From: Actinoallomurus liliacearum
GTDB lineage: Bacteria > Actinomycetota > Actinomycetes > Streptosporangiales > Streptosporangiaceae
Direction of reading: 5' to 3'
Assembly (NCBI RefSeq): GCF_039542035.1
Contig: NZ_BAABHJ010000040.1
Location: 744,001 to 808,000 of the forward strand
Length of the DNA stretch: 64,000 nt
In this document: piece by piece, positions 41,487 to 50,960 of the stretch
Layout of the letters: every line of letters begins with the position of its first letter
Numbering within the stretch: the first letter of the stretch is position 1
Position numbers and translations under genes: made by a program
The notes under the pieces: model-generated
Database searches by the model: none
Told to the model about the DNA's origin: nothing
Seen by the model: the letters and a program-made list of their open reading frames with translations, nothing else

Positions 41487-43037
41487 GTGGTCTGGGCACG
41501 AACCGAGGTCGACGGAATACCCGCTTATTGGGCGGACGGCGACGGCGATCTGAAAGCCCATCTCATCTTCCGGGTCGGCACGGCCGACGAACAGTTGGCG
41601 GTCTCGGGAATCACCCACCTGATCGAGCATCTCGCGCTGTTCGCGGTGAAAGGCCAGGCGCACACCGTCAATGGCCAGGTCGACGCGACCACCACGGTGT
41701 TCGCGGTGAAAGGCGATCCACAGGAGGTCGTCGAGTTCCTCACCGGGGTGTGCGGGGCGCTGCGCTCCCTGCCCTTCGACCGGCTCCAGGTCGAGAACCG
41801 GATCCTGCGCGCCGAGGCGAACGACAGGGCACCCGCCCTGCTGGAGCCGCTCCTGCTCTGGCGGTACGGCGCGGCGACGTACGGCGTGTCCTCCTACGAG
41901 GAGTTCGGCGTGGGCAGGCACACCCCGGACCAGATCTCCGCCTGGGTGGAGCGGTGGTTCACCCGGGACAACGCCGTGTTGGTGTTCATGGGCGGGCCAC
42001 CACCTGAGTCACTGCGGCTCGACCTGCCGGCCGGCGAGCGGATTCCGCCGCCGGCGCCCTCATCCGCCCTGCCCGTCACACCCGCGTACTTCACCGAGCC
42101 CCTACAGCACACCGTGGCGGCCAACGCGGTGGTCGGCCGGTCGGTGCCGGCTCAGGCGTACACGATGTTGCTCGGCAGGCGGCTGGAGAAGAAACTCCGG
42201 ATGGAGCTGGGAATCAGCTACAGTCCGGCGGCGTCGTACAACGTGCGCGACGCGGACGTCGCCCATGTCACGGCGTTCGCCGACGGCCTGCCGGAAAATC
42301 ACGCCGAACTGGTCTCCGCCTTCGTATTCCATTTCCGGCTCACCGCGGAAGAGGCCGCGTCCGGCCAGGAGATCGCCGACATCGTGGACCGGCTCCGTAC
42401 CGCCAAACGCGACTCGCCATCCGGCACCGCTTATGGCAACGCGCTGCGCGAGCTGTTCGGGCGCGAGCCGATCAGTGACCGGGACCACGCGGCGAGCCTG
42501 GCCGCCGTGGATCCGGAGGCCGTACGGGAGGTGGGTGTCGAGGCGCTCCGCTCGGCCCTCCTGATGACGCCGGGCTGGGAACTGCCGGGCGCCCGTTTCC
42601 ATCCGGCACCGTGGACTTCGGCCGACGCGGTCGACGGGCAGGTCCTGCGCAGCGCCGACGCGCCGGTCGACGGCGAGCGTCTCGTCATCGGCCCGGCGGG
42701 CGTCAGCCTGGTCCAGAGTCCCTCCCGCCGCGTGACGGTGCGGTTCCCCGAGTGCGAGGCGATGCTCGCCTGGCCGGACGGGGCGCGCCGGCTGATCGGC
42801 CGGGACGGCTTCTCGCTGCTGATCGAGCCGACACTCTGGATCGGCGGCTCCTCCCTCACCGCGCGTCTCGACGAGGCGATCCCGGCCGATCGGGTCGTGC
42901 CGCGCCCGCGGCGGTCCTCCGACCGCATCCCCAAGCCCAAGGCGAGCCGTTACCAGCGGGTCCGCGCGCGCCTGACGCGCGACCGGGCGGCGGGAGCCGC
43001 CCCCACCCGGCGTACGGGTGGGGGCGACGCGGATTAG
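41487..43037 (+). CDS. M16-family metallopeptidase with C-terminal extension
   Basis: The 516-residue protein has the inverted zinc motif HLIEH (His44, Glu47, His48), with Glu110 in ILRAEAND as the probable third ligand. The beta and alpha phrases ISYSPAASYNV and WFTRDNAVLVFMGG match M16 halves. About 120 extra residues follow the second M16 domain, with a small beta domain (VIGPAGVSLVQSPS, WPDGARRLIGRDGF) and a basic tail. No signal peptide exists, so it acts in the cytosol. GTG 41487 lies 6 bases after AGGAGG. An exact 17-base repeat near 41637 and 41697 gives FAVKG twice. Confidence 0.85.
   Translation: MVWARTEVDGIPAYWADGDGDLKAHLIFRVGTADEQLAVSGITHLIEHLALFAVKGQAHTVNGQVDATTTVFAVKGDPQEVVEFLTGVCGALRSLPFDRLQVENRILRAEANDRAPALLEPLLLWRYGAATYGVSSYEEFGVGRHTPDQISAWVERWFTRDNAVLVFMGGPPPESLRLDLPAGERIPPPAPSSALPVTPAYFTEPLQHTVAANAVVGRSVPAQAYTMLLGRRLEKKLRMELGISYSPAASYNVRDADVAHVTAFADGLPENHAELVSAFVFHFRLTAEEAASGQEIADIVDRLRTAKRDSPSGTAYGNALRELFGREPISDRDHAASLAAVDPEAVREVGVEALRSALLMTPGWELPGARFHPAPWTSADAVDGQVLRSADAPVDGERLVIGPAGVSLVQSPSRRVTVRFPECEAMLAWPDGARRLIGRDGFSLLIEPTLWIGGSSLTARLDEAIPADRVVPRPRRSSDRIPKPKASRYQRVRARLTRDRAAGAAPTRRTGGGDAD
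42999..43025 (-). terminator. Terminator of the GH13 gene inside the M16 3' end
   Basis: A perfect 11-bp stem (42999-43009 with 43015-43025) has a 5-base loop. It is within the last codons of the M16 gene and just past the stop of the convergent GH13 gene. Confidence 0.6.
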
Positions 43038-45802
43038 GAGACCTTCTCGACCGAGGGGACGTGCGTGACCTGGTTCCAGGTGAACCGGTACTTCGTGCCG
43101 TCCGCCGGGACGCTGAGTTTGAGGTTCTCACCGCCGGCGGCGCCGCCCGCGCCGTAGTTCTCGGTCCACGAGTCGTTGATGGCGATCTTCCACTCGTAGT
43201 CGCCGGCCGGCAGCGTGAAGGTGCCGTGCCACTGGCCGTCGGTCGTGTCGAACGCCAGCCGGCTGGCCGCGCAGGCCGGGTCCCAGTCGCCGCCGCAACC
43301 GACCTCCGACTGCAGCGACCCGGCGAGCGTCACGTGGTCGCGAGCGGGCTTGGGCTCGGCGGTGGTCACCGTGACCGGCGCGCCGGTGACCGGCCGCGCG
43401 CCGCGCTCGAGCAGGGTGGCGCGGTATCGGACCTGCGTGCCCAGCGGCAGCTTCGACACGTCGTCGGTGACGGTGTACGCCGGGGAGGAGGTGTCCGTGC
43501 CCAGGTCCTCCCAGGCCCCGCCGCCGACGCTGCGCTCGAACTTGACCGACTGCGTCGCCCGCTCGGGGTCGACGTTCGCCTGGACGGTGACCGGGTCGAT
43601 GTTCGTGACGGTCCCGCCGTCCTTCGGGGCGGTCACGGTCACCGCCGGCGCCGGCACGGACGTCGACCGTTCCTGGCTCCAGCGGGTGTGACCGGCGTTG
43701 TCGAGCACGACCGCCCGGTAGCGCAGCGGGGTGCCGGTCCGGTACCCGCTCGTGTCGTGGAACACCTGGTACGGAGCGGAGTCGTCGGTGCCGATCGGCT
43801 GCCACGGGCCGTTGCCGACCTTCACCTGGAAGGTGACCTCGTTGAACGAGGACCCGGCGACGTTCGCGGCGACGTGCATGCGCCCGTGCGACGTCTCCGC
43901 CGGCGCGGGCGCGTCGAGCGTGATGGCCGGGGCGGCCTTGGACGCGGGGACCCGGCCGTCGGCGAGGTACACCACCGCGGACAAAGCCGGCACGGTCACC
44001 CGCAGGGTCCGGTCGCCGCCGCTGCGCAGCGTCGCCGCGCCCGTGCCGTACACCTGTGTGAAGCCGCCGCCGGCGACGTACGTGGGGATCGCGGCCGACT
44101 GCGCCGTCGTGCCGTTGTTCAGCGCGACGACGTACTCCCGCTGCTGCGTGCGGTCCATCCGGGAGAACGCGAAGATCCCCGGCCCGCCGGAGGCGTACCG
44201 GACCTGCTCGGCGCCGTTCCGCAGGGCGGGGTGCCGCTTGGTGACCGCCGCGAGTTCGCTGATCGTCCGGTAGAGCGGGTGGCTCGTGTCGTAGTTGTCG
44301 ACCGCGTGCGTCGAGGTGGTCCCGAGCAGGTCGTCCTTGAGGTACTCCGGCACCTTGCTGGCGAACATCGTCTGCCGGGCCAGCTGGTCCCCGCCTGTGC
44401 CGGTGAAGCCCTGCTCGTCGCCGTAGTAGACGACCGGATTGCCGCGCGAGAAGTACATCAGCTCGTGCGCGAGCCGGTCCCGTGCCACCAGCTCGGCGTC
44501 CTTCGCGCCCGGGTTGTCACTGGTCAGGAAGTAGCCGATGCGTCCCATGTCGTGGTTGCCGAGGAACGTCGGCAGCTCGTAGACGTTGGAGTCCGCGTCG
44601 GTGTACCAGTCGTCGTTCTGGAAGAACCGCGCCAGCGCGGCGGTGCCCAGGCCGCGGGACGCGAAGTCGCGCGCGGCGTCCTGGAAGGGGAAGTCCAGCA
44701 CCGCCTGCATCTTGTCGTGCGTGGTGTAGTGCGAGGTGAGGCTCTTCGCCGCGTCGTCGCTGCCGTCGAGGGCCACCTCGCCGAACATGAAGAAGTCCGG
44801 CTTGCCGTGCGCCCTCGCGTACTTCACGATGCCCGGCCCGAACGTCTGCCAGAACTCGTCGTTGACGTGCTTCATCGTGTCGATGCGGAAGCCGTCGATG
44901 CCGAAGTCCTTGATCCACGTCTCGTAGACGTCCATGAATCCGCGGACGACGCGCGGGTTCTCGGTCATCAGGTCGTCGAGCCCGTAGAAGTCGCCGTACT
45001 GCGCATCCTCGCCGGTGAAGGTCGTGTTGCCGCGGTTGTGGTACAGCGTGACGTCGTTGAGCCAGTCCGGCACCTTGAGGTGCTTCTCGCTGTCGTCGAG
45101 CACCGGGGTGTACGGGAAGGACGTGTTCGGGTCGAGCTTGGGGAAGGTCGAGGTGCCCGCGTAGTCCCGGTCGTCGAACGGCTTCCCGTCGGCCGTGCGG
45201 TACGGCTTCTGGTCCTTGGAGACGTACGCCGTGCGCGCCCCCTGCTGGTAGCCGATGACGTCGGCGGTGTGGTTGGTGATGATGTCGAAGTAGACCTTCA
45301 TGCCCCGCTGGTGCGCGGCCTTGACCAGCGCCGACAGGTCGGCGTTCGTGCCGAGGTGCGGGTCGATCTGCGTGAAGTCGGTGATCCAGTAGCCGTGGTA
45401 GCCCGCGGAGGGGCCGTCCTCGAGCTGCACCGCCTTGTTCTTGAAGCTGGGGGTGAGCCAGATCGAGTTGGTCCCGAGTCCCTGGATGTAGTCCAGCTTC
45501 GCGGTGATGCCCTTCAGGTCACCGCCGTTGTAGAAGCCCTTGTTCGTGGGGTCGAACCCGGAGACCAGCGGGTCGTTCCCCAGGCCGCCGGTGTCGTTGG
45601 CCGGGTCACCGTTCTTGAACCGGTCGGCCATCACGAAGTAGAAGTTCTCCTTCGTCACCGGCCCGCGGAGCGAGTGCAGCGCACTGCCCCGATGGCCGGT
45701 GGAGGAGGCGGGTGCGGCGTTCGCCGGCAGGGCCGTCGACCACGCCGCGACGCCGAGCGTGGCCGCGGTGGCGGCGAGGGCGGTACGTACCGAGTTGCGC
45801 AT
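43034..45802 (-). CDS. Secreted GH13 alpha-amylase/pullulanase-like enzyme with X25 domain
   Basis: The 922-residue secreted enzyme has a signal peptide (about 1-30) and a GH13 barrel (about 50-520). Nucleophile Asp308 is in GFRIDT, acid/base Glu342 in FGEV, and Asp418 in NHD. The all-beta C domain is followed by two Ig-like modules and a final X25-type module (GSLQSEVGCGGDWDP, about 825-915), as in bacterial pullulanases. It cleaves alpha-1,4 or alpha-1,6 glucans outside the cell. ATG 45802 is preferred over an upstream GTG because it directly begins the signal peptide. Its stop overlaps the stop of the M16 gene. Confidence 0.93.
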   Translation of the reverse strand: MRNSVRTALAATAATLGVAAWSTALPANAAPASSTGHRGSALHSLRGPVTKENFYFVMADRFKNGDPANDTGGLGNDPLVSGFDPTNKGFYNGGDLKGITAKLDYIQGLGTNSIWLTPSFKNKAVQLEDGPSAGYHGYWITDFTQIDPHLGTNADLSALVKAAHQRGMKVYFDIITNHTADVIGYQQGARTAYVSKDQKPYRTADGKPFDDRDYAGTSTFPKLDPNTSFPYTPVLDDSEKHLKVPDWLNDVTLYHNRGNTTFTGEDAQYGDFYGLDDLMTENPRVVRGFMDVYETWIKDFGIDGFRIDTMKHVNDEFWQTFGPGIVKYARAHGKPDFFMFGEVALDGSDDAAKSLTSHYTTHDKMQAVLDFPFQDAARDFASRGLGTAALARFFQNDDWYTDADSNVYELPTFLGNHDMGRIGYFLTSDNPGAKDAELVARDRLAHELMYFSRGNPVVYYGDEQGFTGTGGDQLARQTMFASKVPEYLKDDLLGTTSTHAVDNYDTSHPLYRTISELAAVTKRHPALRNGAEQVRYASGGPGIFAFSRMDRTQQREYVVALNNGTTAQSAAIPTYVAGGGFTQVYGTGAATLRSGGDRTLRVTVPALSAVVYLADGRVPASKAAPAITLDAPAPAETSHGRMHVAANVAGSSFNEVTFQVKVGNGPWQPIGTDDSAPYQVFHDTSGYRTGTPLRYRAVVLDNAGHTRWSQERSTSVPAPAVTVTAPKDGGTVTNIDPVTVQANVDPERATQSVKFERSVGGGAWEDLGTDTSSPAYTVTDDVSKLPLGTQVRYRATLLERGARPVTGAPVTVTTAEPKPARDHVTLAGSLQSEVGCGGDWDPACAASRLAFDTTDGQWHGTFTLPAGDYEWKIAINDSWTENYGAGGAAGGENLKLSVPADGTKYRFTWNQVTHVPSVEKVS

Positions 45803-45991
45803 CGATGCGGACTCCTGGCTCGTGGGTGCCAAGACCGTAATTCACCGAAACGCCCGGAGAAAAGATCTCCGCACGCGCGAGCGGGCGCGACGGCCACGAT
45901 CGGCCGCCGTGCGTGCGGATCGACCACGCCATCGCCGCGAAGCCGACATCCGGACGCCCGTGGCGCGGACCTCAGGCGACGCCGGGCCGGC

Positions 45992-46756
45992 TCACTGCGT
46001 CGCCGTGACGATGCAGCGCCGCAGCTCCGCCACCGCCGCCGGCGCGCCCTCGACCGTCACGCCGCTCGGCTCGTCGCCGGCCTCGCGGTTCCACACCCAG
46101 CGCAGCAGCGCCGTCGGCGGACCGCTCACGGTCACGTCGGCCGCGCCGTCGCCGGCGCCGTCCTCCACCGTGTACGGCTTCGGAGCCGTCCGTACGCGCC
46201 AGGCCGCGCCGTCGGTCCGTATCGCGTACGTCCGGGCCGGCGCGCCCGCCAGGATGCCGGTGAAGTAGTCGCCCCACTCGTTGACGCTGTACGCCAGGAA
46301 GACCTTGAGCAGCTCGTCGACGCCGTCGACGGCGAGGTCGGCCGGGACCGGCGCGACCGGCTGCCCGGCGGCCAGCTCGGCGTCGATGCGGTGGACGACC
46401 GTCTCCTGCGCCATCCGCCGGATCCAGAACCCGACGGTCTGGTCCGGGCCGTACCAGGTGCCGGTCGGCTCCTCCGGCGCACGCGCGGCGAACTCCCGCA
46501 GCAGCCCGGCGTACGTGCGGTCGAGCAGCGCGAGCGGCTCCTCGCCCTTCAACCCCTCCGGCGGCCACTGGTCGGGCTCGCCGCCCTCGCGCATGCCCAG
46601 GGTCTTGTGCAGGTAGACCTGCCCGACGTGGCGGGTCAGATCGGCGACGGTCCAGCCGGGGCAGCTCGGCACCGCCGCGCCCTGGTCGGTCGCCGCGACG
46701 GCCCGCAGCCGGGTGAAGTCCGCCTCAAGGCAGTCGAGAAGCCGGGAGTACTCCAT
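45992..46756 (-). CDS. Maleylpyruvate isomerase family mycothiol-dependent enzyme
   Basis: The 254-residue protein has the DinB-like four-helix N-terminal domain. It reads VPSCPGWTVADLTRHVG (metal-binding His) and AQETVVHRIDAELA (second and third ligands His and Asp/Glu). A C-terminal SCP2-like MDMPI domain ends in a conserved VTVEGAPAAVAEL stretch. The family uses mycothiol, the actinobacterial thiol, for isomerisation or detoxification. The substrate is unknown. Start ATG 46756 lacks an obvious ribosome site. Confidence 0.9.
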   Translation of the reverse strand: MEYSRLLDCLEADFTRLRAVAATDQGAAVPSCPGWTVADLTRHVGQVYLHKTLGMREGGEPDQWPPEGLKGEEPLALLDRTYAGLLREFAARAPEEPTGTWYGPDQTVGFWIRRMAQETVVHRIDAELAAGQPVAPVPADLAVDGVDELLKVFLAYSVNEWGDYFTGILAGAPARTYAIRTDGAAWRVRTAPKPYTVEDGAGDGAADVTVSGPPTALLRWVWNREAGDEPSGVTVEGAPAAVAELRRCIVTATQ

Positions 46757-46882
46757 CCGGACAGTAGAGCAGACGCATACGACGAGCCGGCGTCCGGTCG
46801 GCGCCGACGAAAGCCGGGCGACCCGGTCACGTTTGGAACAAGGGGCATTCTCGGATTCATCGCCCAGGGCATGATCCGATGC

Positions 46883-48163
46883 ATGTCCTTCAAGCCCGCC
46901 GCGACGACCTGCCCCCGGTGCGAGCGGGCGCTGATCGAGAACGAGGGTCACCGGACCTGGTGCGCGGAGTGCGACTGGAACCTGACCGACGATTTCGGCC
47001 GACCGCGGCGGAGTTTCGTACGGCGCCGTCTGGACAGTGCGTCGGATCGGCTCGTCGTCTCGCTGTACGAGGAGTTCCGCGCCGACACCCTTTCCCGGCC
47101 CGGTTGGGACGCCGCCCGCGTCGCCTCTTACGCCGTCGCGGCCGGCGTGCACCTGATGACGGCCGGCCTCGTGGTGGTGGCGGTGGTGGCGAGCGTGCTG
47201 TACCCGTTCTTCCCGGTCTTCCTGCTGAGCCTGCTGCTGCTCGTCATCGCGTTCTTCATCCGCCCGCGTCTCGGGCGCATCCCGAGGAACAGTCTTCCGC
47301 TGACGCGAGAGGACGCGCCGGAGTTGTACCGGCTCGCGGACCAGGTCGCCGATGAGGTGGGGGTACGGCGGGTCGACGTCATCGCGACCGACGGCTTCTT
47401 CAACGCCTCGTACGGGGCCGTCGGGGTACGGCGCCGACGGATCGTTACGATCGGCCTGCCGTTGTGGAACGCGCTCACCCCTGAGGAGCGGGTGGGCGTG
47501 CTGGCACACGAGATGGGCCATGGCGTCAACGGCGACAGCCGCCACCTGCTGGTGGTCGGAACGGCCCTGCACACGCTCGATCGGCTCTACACCCTGCTCC
47601 GGCCCGACCGGCACTGGGAGACGCGTGCGGCGGGGTTCGTCGCCCTCATGGGCTTGGCCTTGAGACTGGCGAAGTGGCTGCTGCGGCTGCCGGTCGCCGC
47701 CGCTTACCTGGCGCTCGCGCTGCTGACCCTGCGCGCAGGCCAGCGCGCCGAGTACCTGGCCGACCGGCTCGCCGCCGACGCCGCATCACCGGCGGCCACG
47801 GCGGACGCCCTGGACAAGATCCACACTGTTCAGGAGACGCTGCTCCCCGCCATCAGCTTCCAGGCCGCCTATCCGAAGAAGGTCGTCCTGTGGAGCAAGC
47901 ATCGCGAACTCATCAACAAGCTCCCGGCTCTCGAACTAGAGCGGCGCCGACGTGTCTCCGCCATCGTCCAACACCGGGTCGACAGCAGCCACCCGCCGAC
48001 CGGCCTGCGGATCGCGCTGCTGCGCGAACTGGCCGCGTCGAAGCCGAAGGTGTCGCTCACCCCGGAACAGGCCGAGGCGATCGAGACGGAGCTCGGTCCG
48101 CACTACGCCACCTTCGCGGTACGGCTCGCCGCTCCGTACCGCGCCGCCCACTACGAGTCCTGA
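46883..48163 (+). CDS. M48 family zinc metalloprotease with N-terminal zinc ribbon
   Basis: The 426-residue membrane protease begins with a zinc ribbon (Cys10, Cys13, Cys27, Cys30). It has a membrane hairpin at about 84-127, then the M48 domain with HEMGH (His209, Glu210, His213) and the downstream third ligand Glu in RAEYLADRLA, with further hydrophobic segments around 245-280. This layout resembles HtpX-like quality-control proteases with an added metal-binding head. ATG 46871 (four codons earlier) is an alternative start. The frame is open far upstream, but that part is antisense to other genes. Confidence 0.9.
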   Translation: MSFKPAATTCPRCERALIENEGHRTWCAECDWNLTDDFGRPRRSFVRRRLDSASDRLVVSLYEEFRADTLSRPGWDAARVASYAVAAGVHLMTAGLVVVAVVASVLYPFFPVFLLSLLLLVIAFFIRPRLGRIPRNSLPLTREDAPELYRLADQVADEVGVRRVDVIATDGFFNASYGAVGVRRRRIVTIGLPLWNALTPEERVGVLAHEMGHGVNGDSRHLLVVGTALHTLDRLYTLLRPDRHWETRAAGFVALMGLALRLAKWLLRLPVAAAYLALALLTLRAGQRAEYLADRLAADAASPAATADALDKIHTVQETLLPAISFQAAYPKKVVLWSKHRELINKLPALELERRRRVSAIVQHRVDSSHPPTGLRIALLRELAASKPKVSLTPEQAEAIETELGPHYATFAVRLAAPYRAAHYES

Positions 48164-48250
48164 GACCGGAAGCCCCGGTGCCACGATCGGTCTCGCGACG
48201 AACGGGGACATCTCGCGGATTCCACCGTCTCGAACGGGCGGCTGCGTTGG

Positions 48251-49048
48251 TTACCTCGATCGTCCGGCGATGAGGTGCAAGAGGCGGATCACCGCGAGCG
48301 CCGCCAGGGGCAACGCCACGATGGGCAGCCTCGTCACCAGCGTCAGCGGGGTTCCGCTGAGATGGCCCAGCGTGCCCAGGGCGTCGCCGGACGCGCGGTC
48401 GGTCAGGAGGACCGTCATCGCACCGACCGAACCGGCCGCGCATCCACCGAACCCGATCCGTGCGTCACGGCTGAGGAACGACGTCAGCACCCCGATGCCG
48501 GCGACGGCCAGTAACGCCATCTCGACGGCCCAATGGAGCAGCCGAGGATGCATGACCACCGGGCCGGTCGGCGGCGGGTCGCCCGGAGAGATCCGCCAGG
48601 TGTACTCGAAACCGGGCGGATGTGTCCGGGCGCCGATCGACGTACGGACCTGGGGCGGTCGGAGCAGCAAGGTGTAGCCGGGATATCCGGCGGCCTTCAG
48701 CACGGGACCGACGCTCGCGCCGGCGATGTCGAAGGCGGGGCGTGGGCCCCGATGGTACGCCCGGACGACCTCGGTACGGGCGAACGTGAAGGCCGCGTCC
48801 GGCTCGACGCGCGTCGCGCCGAGGGCTCTGCCGGGGAACAGCGCGACGGCCACCCGCCGGCCCAGGTCCCGCAGTTCGCGGTCCACGTGCACGCCACCGC
48901 CGACCCAGAGATCGACCCGCCCACTGCCGTCCGCGCGCAGGACGACGACGATGTGGGCGCCCGGTGCCGGGCGCGCCCGACTGCCTCCGCAGCCGACCGC
49001 GACAAGGCACAGAACCGTTGCCAGCGCGGCCCACCGCCCCCACCTCAT
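48251..49048 (-). CDS. Hypothetical lipoprotein with C-terminal membrane segments
   Basis: The 265-residue product has a signal ending in lipobox VAVGC (Cys about 20). An extracytoplasmic region follows with HIVVVLRADGSGRVDLWVGGGV and FEYTWRISPGDPPP. Near the C-terminus are two or three hydrophobic segments (about 172-190, 200-215 and 230-260). No family was recognised. The start at ATG 49048 follows GGAGGG. The gene ends 88 bases from the M48 gene, convergently. Confidence 0.75.
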   Translation of the reverse strand: MRWGRWAALATVLCLVAVGCGGSRARPAPGAHIVVVLRADGSGRVDLWVGGGVHVDRELRDLGRRVAVALFPGRALGATRVEPDAAFTFARTEVVRAYHRGPRPAFDIAGASVGPVLKAAGYPGYTLLLRPPQVRTSIGARTHPPGFEYTWRISPGDPPPTGPVVMHPRLLHWAVEMALLAVAGIGVLTSFLSRDARIGFGGCAAGSVGAMTVLLTDRASGDALGTLGHLSGTPLTLVTRLPIVALPLAALAVIRLLHLIAGRSR

Positions 49049-49205
49049 CGCGCCCTCCATGGCCGACCCGCGGTCCTCAGCATGGTCGGTCCGGATAGCG
49101 GCGAGATCTCGTTTCAGCCGCAGGTCGGCCGGTGGGTCGCGGCGACACACGGTCGGTTCGCGTCCGGACCCGGCTGTGGCGATCGGGGACGGGAGGCCCG
49201 GGTGG

Positions 49206-49802
49206 TCAGCGCCGGCGCCAGAAGCCCCACCAGCCGCGCTTGGGAGGACTCCCGGCCCCCGCCGAGCCGGCAGGGGCGCTCTCGAGGGCGGCGTTGCCGA
49301 CGTACACCAGGCGGAACTTCCCGATCTGCACTTCGTCGCCGCTGGACAGCGGCGCCTCGTCGACGCGCTCGCGGTTGACGTAGGTGCCGTTGAGGCTGCC
49401 CGCATCGCGGATCGAGAACCGGCCGCCGCGCCGGTAGAACTCGACGTGCCTGCGGGACACGGTGACGTCGTCGAGGAAGATGTCGCTCTGCGGATGGCGG
49501 CCCACGGTCGTCATCTCCTGGTCGAGGAGGAACCTGCTCCCGGCGTTGGGGCCCCCTCTGACGAGGAGCAGCGCGGTGTCGGGCGGGAGCGCCTCAACTG
49601 CTCGGTGATCGGGCGCCGGCCCCTCGTCCTGGTCCGCCTCGACGGCCGCCTGGATCGCGCTCAGCGACATCGTGGACGTCGAGTCGCCCGGCTCACTCGT
49701 GATCGGCGGGACCTCCCCGGCGAGCGGGGCACCGCAATTCGAGCAGAAGCGGGCACCGTCCGGATTGGTGTGGCCGCACCGCGCGCACTCAGCGTTCGGC
49801 AT
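49206..49802 (-). CDS. Zinc-ribbon FHA domain protein
   Basis: The 198-residue cytosolic signalling protein has a zinc ribbon (Cys6, Cys9, Cys20, Cys23) and a Ser/Thr-rich linker with STSTMSLSAI that could carry a kinase site. Its FHA domain (about 75-170) has GRHPQSDIFLDDVTVSRRH and SLNGTYVN. A Trp/Arg-rich tail (KRGWWGFWRRR) follows. It resembles the GarA/OdhI group, which binds enzymes after phosphorylation by Ser/Thr kinases, but the linker sequence differs. It is probably a reader of phosphothreonine signals. Confidence 0.9.
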   Translation of the reverse strand: MPNAECARCGHTNPDGARFCSNCGAPLAGEVPPITSEPGDSTSTMSLSAIQAAVEADQDEGPAPDHRAVEALPPDTALLLVRGGPNAGSRFLLDQEMTTVGRHPQSDIFLDDVTVSRRHVEFYRRGGRFSIRDAGSLNGTYVNRERVDEAPLSSGDEVQIGKFRLVYVGNAALESAPAGSAGAGSPPKRGWWGFWRRR

Positions 49803-50165
49803 CGCCGGTTCCGCCTCCTATCTGTGGCTTCAGTCTTCCCCATGCACCGTACGGCACGGACTGCCAGATTTGACGCTGTGGTGGTGTGACTGAGCCGACG
49901 GAACCGCGCGGCGTCGTCCTGCCGGCGGACCGCCGGGAAGGCGGTGTCGGGTGGCGGCCCTGATCTACGAGGTCGGTTCTCCGCCGGGCGCCGGGAGCCG
50001 ACCACTGGTCCATTGGGGTTGCTGAGAGCACGAAGATCAAATTCCACGATCCGGCCCCGTGACACCTGCAGGCGGTGGCCGTCTTCGCAGCGGACCTCTG
50101 ACGGTTCCACTGCGCGCCACCGCCTGCGGGGTCGAGTTCCCGTTTCGGACCAGGAGTAACGACCG
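49803..50165. other. Region downstream of the cyclodipeptide synthase gene
   Basis: The 363 bases lie between the CDPS stop and the FHA start, both on the minus strand. A minus-strand frame opening at 50218, inside the CDPS end, reads VKPWGNGRYSWSETGTRP, then WRAVEPSEVRCEDGHRL and GRIVEFDL. This looks protein-like for about 65 residues before turning low-complexity and running into the FHA gene. It could be a decayed third gene of the CDPS operon. I do not call it as a gene. Confidence 0.35.
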
Positions 50166-50960
50166 TTACCCCACGGCTTCACCTCCTGCGCCGGGCGCGC
50201 GAAGGTGATCGGTGTCACTCTCGCCCGGGCCTCTTGGATCGGGGCGGATGGTGGCGTATCCCTGCCAGGGTGGGGCCTGGAGCACGGACTTGTCGGCGAA
50301 GATGAGTTCTGCGAGCGGAAGCGGCTGGTGGTAGAAGTTCAGCGACGACTCGACGCCGAAGATGCCGGCTGACGCCAGGAAGAACGGGAGTTCGGCGGTG
50401 AGGTACCGCATGGCCCGCTCGATGCGCTCAGTGGTGAACGGCCCGTCGTACCCTCGGGCGGCGAGGACGTCCCTGCTCATCTTCGCGCAGGTCTCCCACA
50501 GGGCGTCGTCCTTGCCCAGCGCCTGCTCGCACTCCGCGAGCCTTTCCCGGTAGATCTCGTTGGAGGCCAGGCCCGACATCCGGTGCAGACCGTCGGTCTC
50601 CCTCGGGCCGCCGCTGCTCTCCCAGGCGCGGACGATCCTGTTGCGCAGCGCATTGATCTCGCCGCGTGTCTTCTTCGCCGCGCGGCGCTCGTCGTAGCCG
50701 AGCGCGAGGAAGGTGTGTTCCAGCGCCAAGTCCGGAATGACGACGTCGACGTGGGCGAACTCCTCGCAGAGCCAGCCCAGGAGCCCGGTCAGCAGCGGGA
50801 CGCTGAAGTAGCTGTTCCCGGGGCTGACCCCGACGACCACGTGCTCTCTCTGTTCCCAGACCGAATGGCTCGTGTCCGTGAACGGTTCCACGATGAAAGG
50901 CGCCCGGTGGTCTGCCGGGGTCTGGTTCCGGTCCGCTGCGCCTTCGCGTGCCGCCCTCAT
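50166..50960 (-). CDS. tRNA-dependent cyclodipeptide synthase (CDPS, NYH subfamily)
   Basis: The enzyme takes two aminoacyl-tRNAs and makes a cyclodipeptide (2,5-diketopiperazine) by a ping-pong mechanism. It has 264 residues. The nucleophile Ser46 lies in GVSPGNSYFS. Tyr186 and Glu190 are in RYLTAELP, and Asn49, Tyr210 and His211 (NFYH) give the NYH pattern. Spacings (46 to 186, 186 to 190, 186 to 210) match AlbC (37 to 178, 182, 202) within one residue. Residues 1-35 and 240-264 are disordered-looking extensions. ATG 50960 overlaps the stop of the upstream ANL gene by four bases, so translation is coupled. The amino acid choice cannot be read directly. Confidence 0.93.
   Translation of the reverse strand: MRAAREGAADRNQTPADHRAPFIVEPFTDTSHSVWEQREHVVVGVSPGNSYFSVPLLTGLLGWLCEEFAHVDVVIPDLALEHTFLALGYDERRAAKKTRGEINALRNRIVRAWESSGGPRETDGLHRMSGLASNEIYRERLAECEQALGKDDALWETCAKMSRDVLAARGYDGPFTTERIERAMRYLTAELPFFLASAGIFGVESSLNFYHQPLPLAELIFADKSVLQAPPWQGYATIRPDPRGPGESDTDHLRAPGAGGEAVG

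Noticed and set aside
42611..46882. Open frame extending over 4 kb upstream of the M48 protease in the same frame
   Set aside because: It is antisense to the GH13 and isomerase genes and has low-complexity Arg/Val/Ala composition. The protease starts near 46883.
49661..50218. Possible 185-residue protein after the cyclodipeptide synthase
   Set aside because: The first 65 residues look protein-like, but the frame starts inside the CDPS end, lacks a spaced ribosome site and runs 140 bases into the FHA gene. Kept only as a possible remnant.
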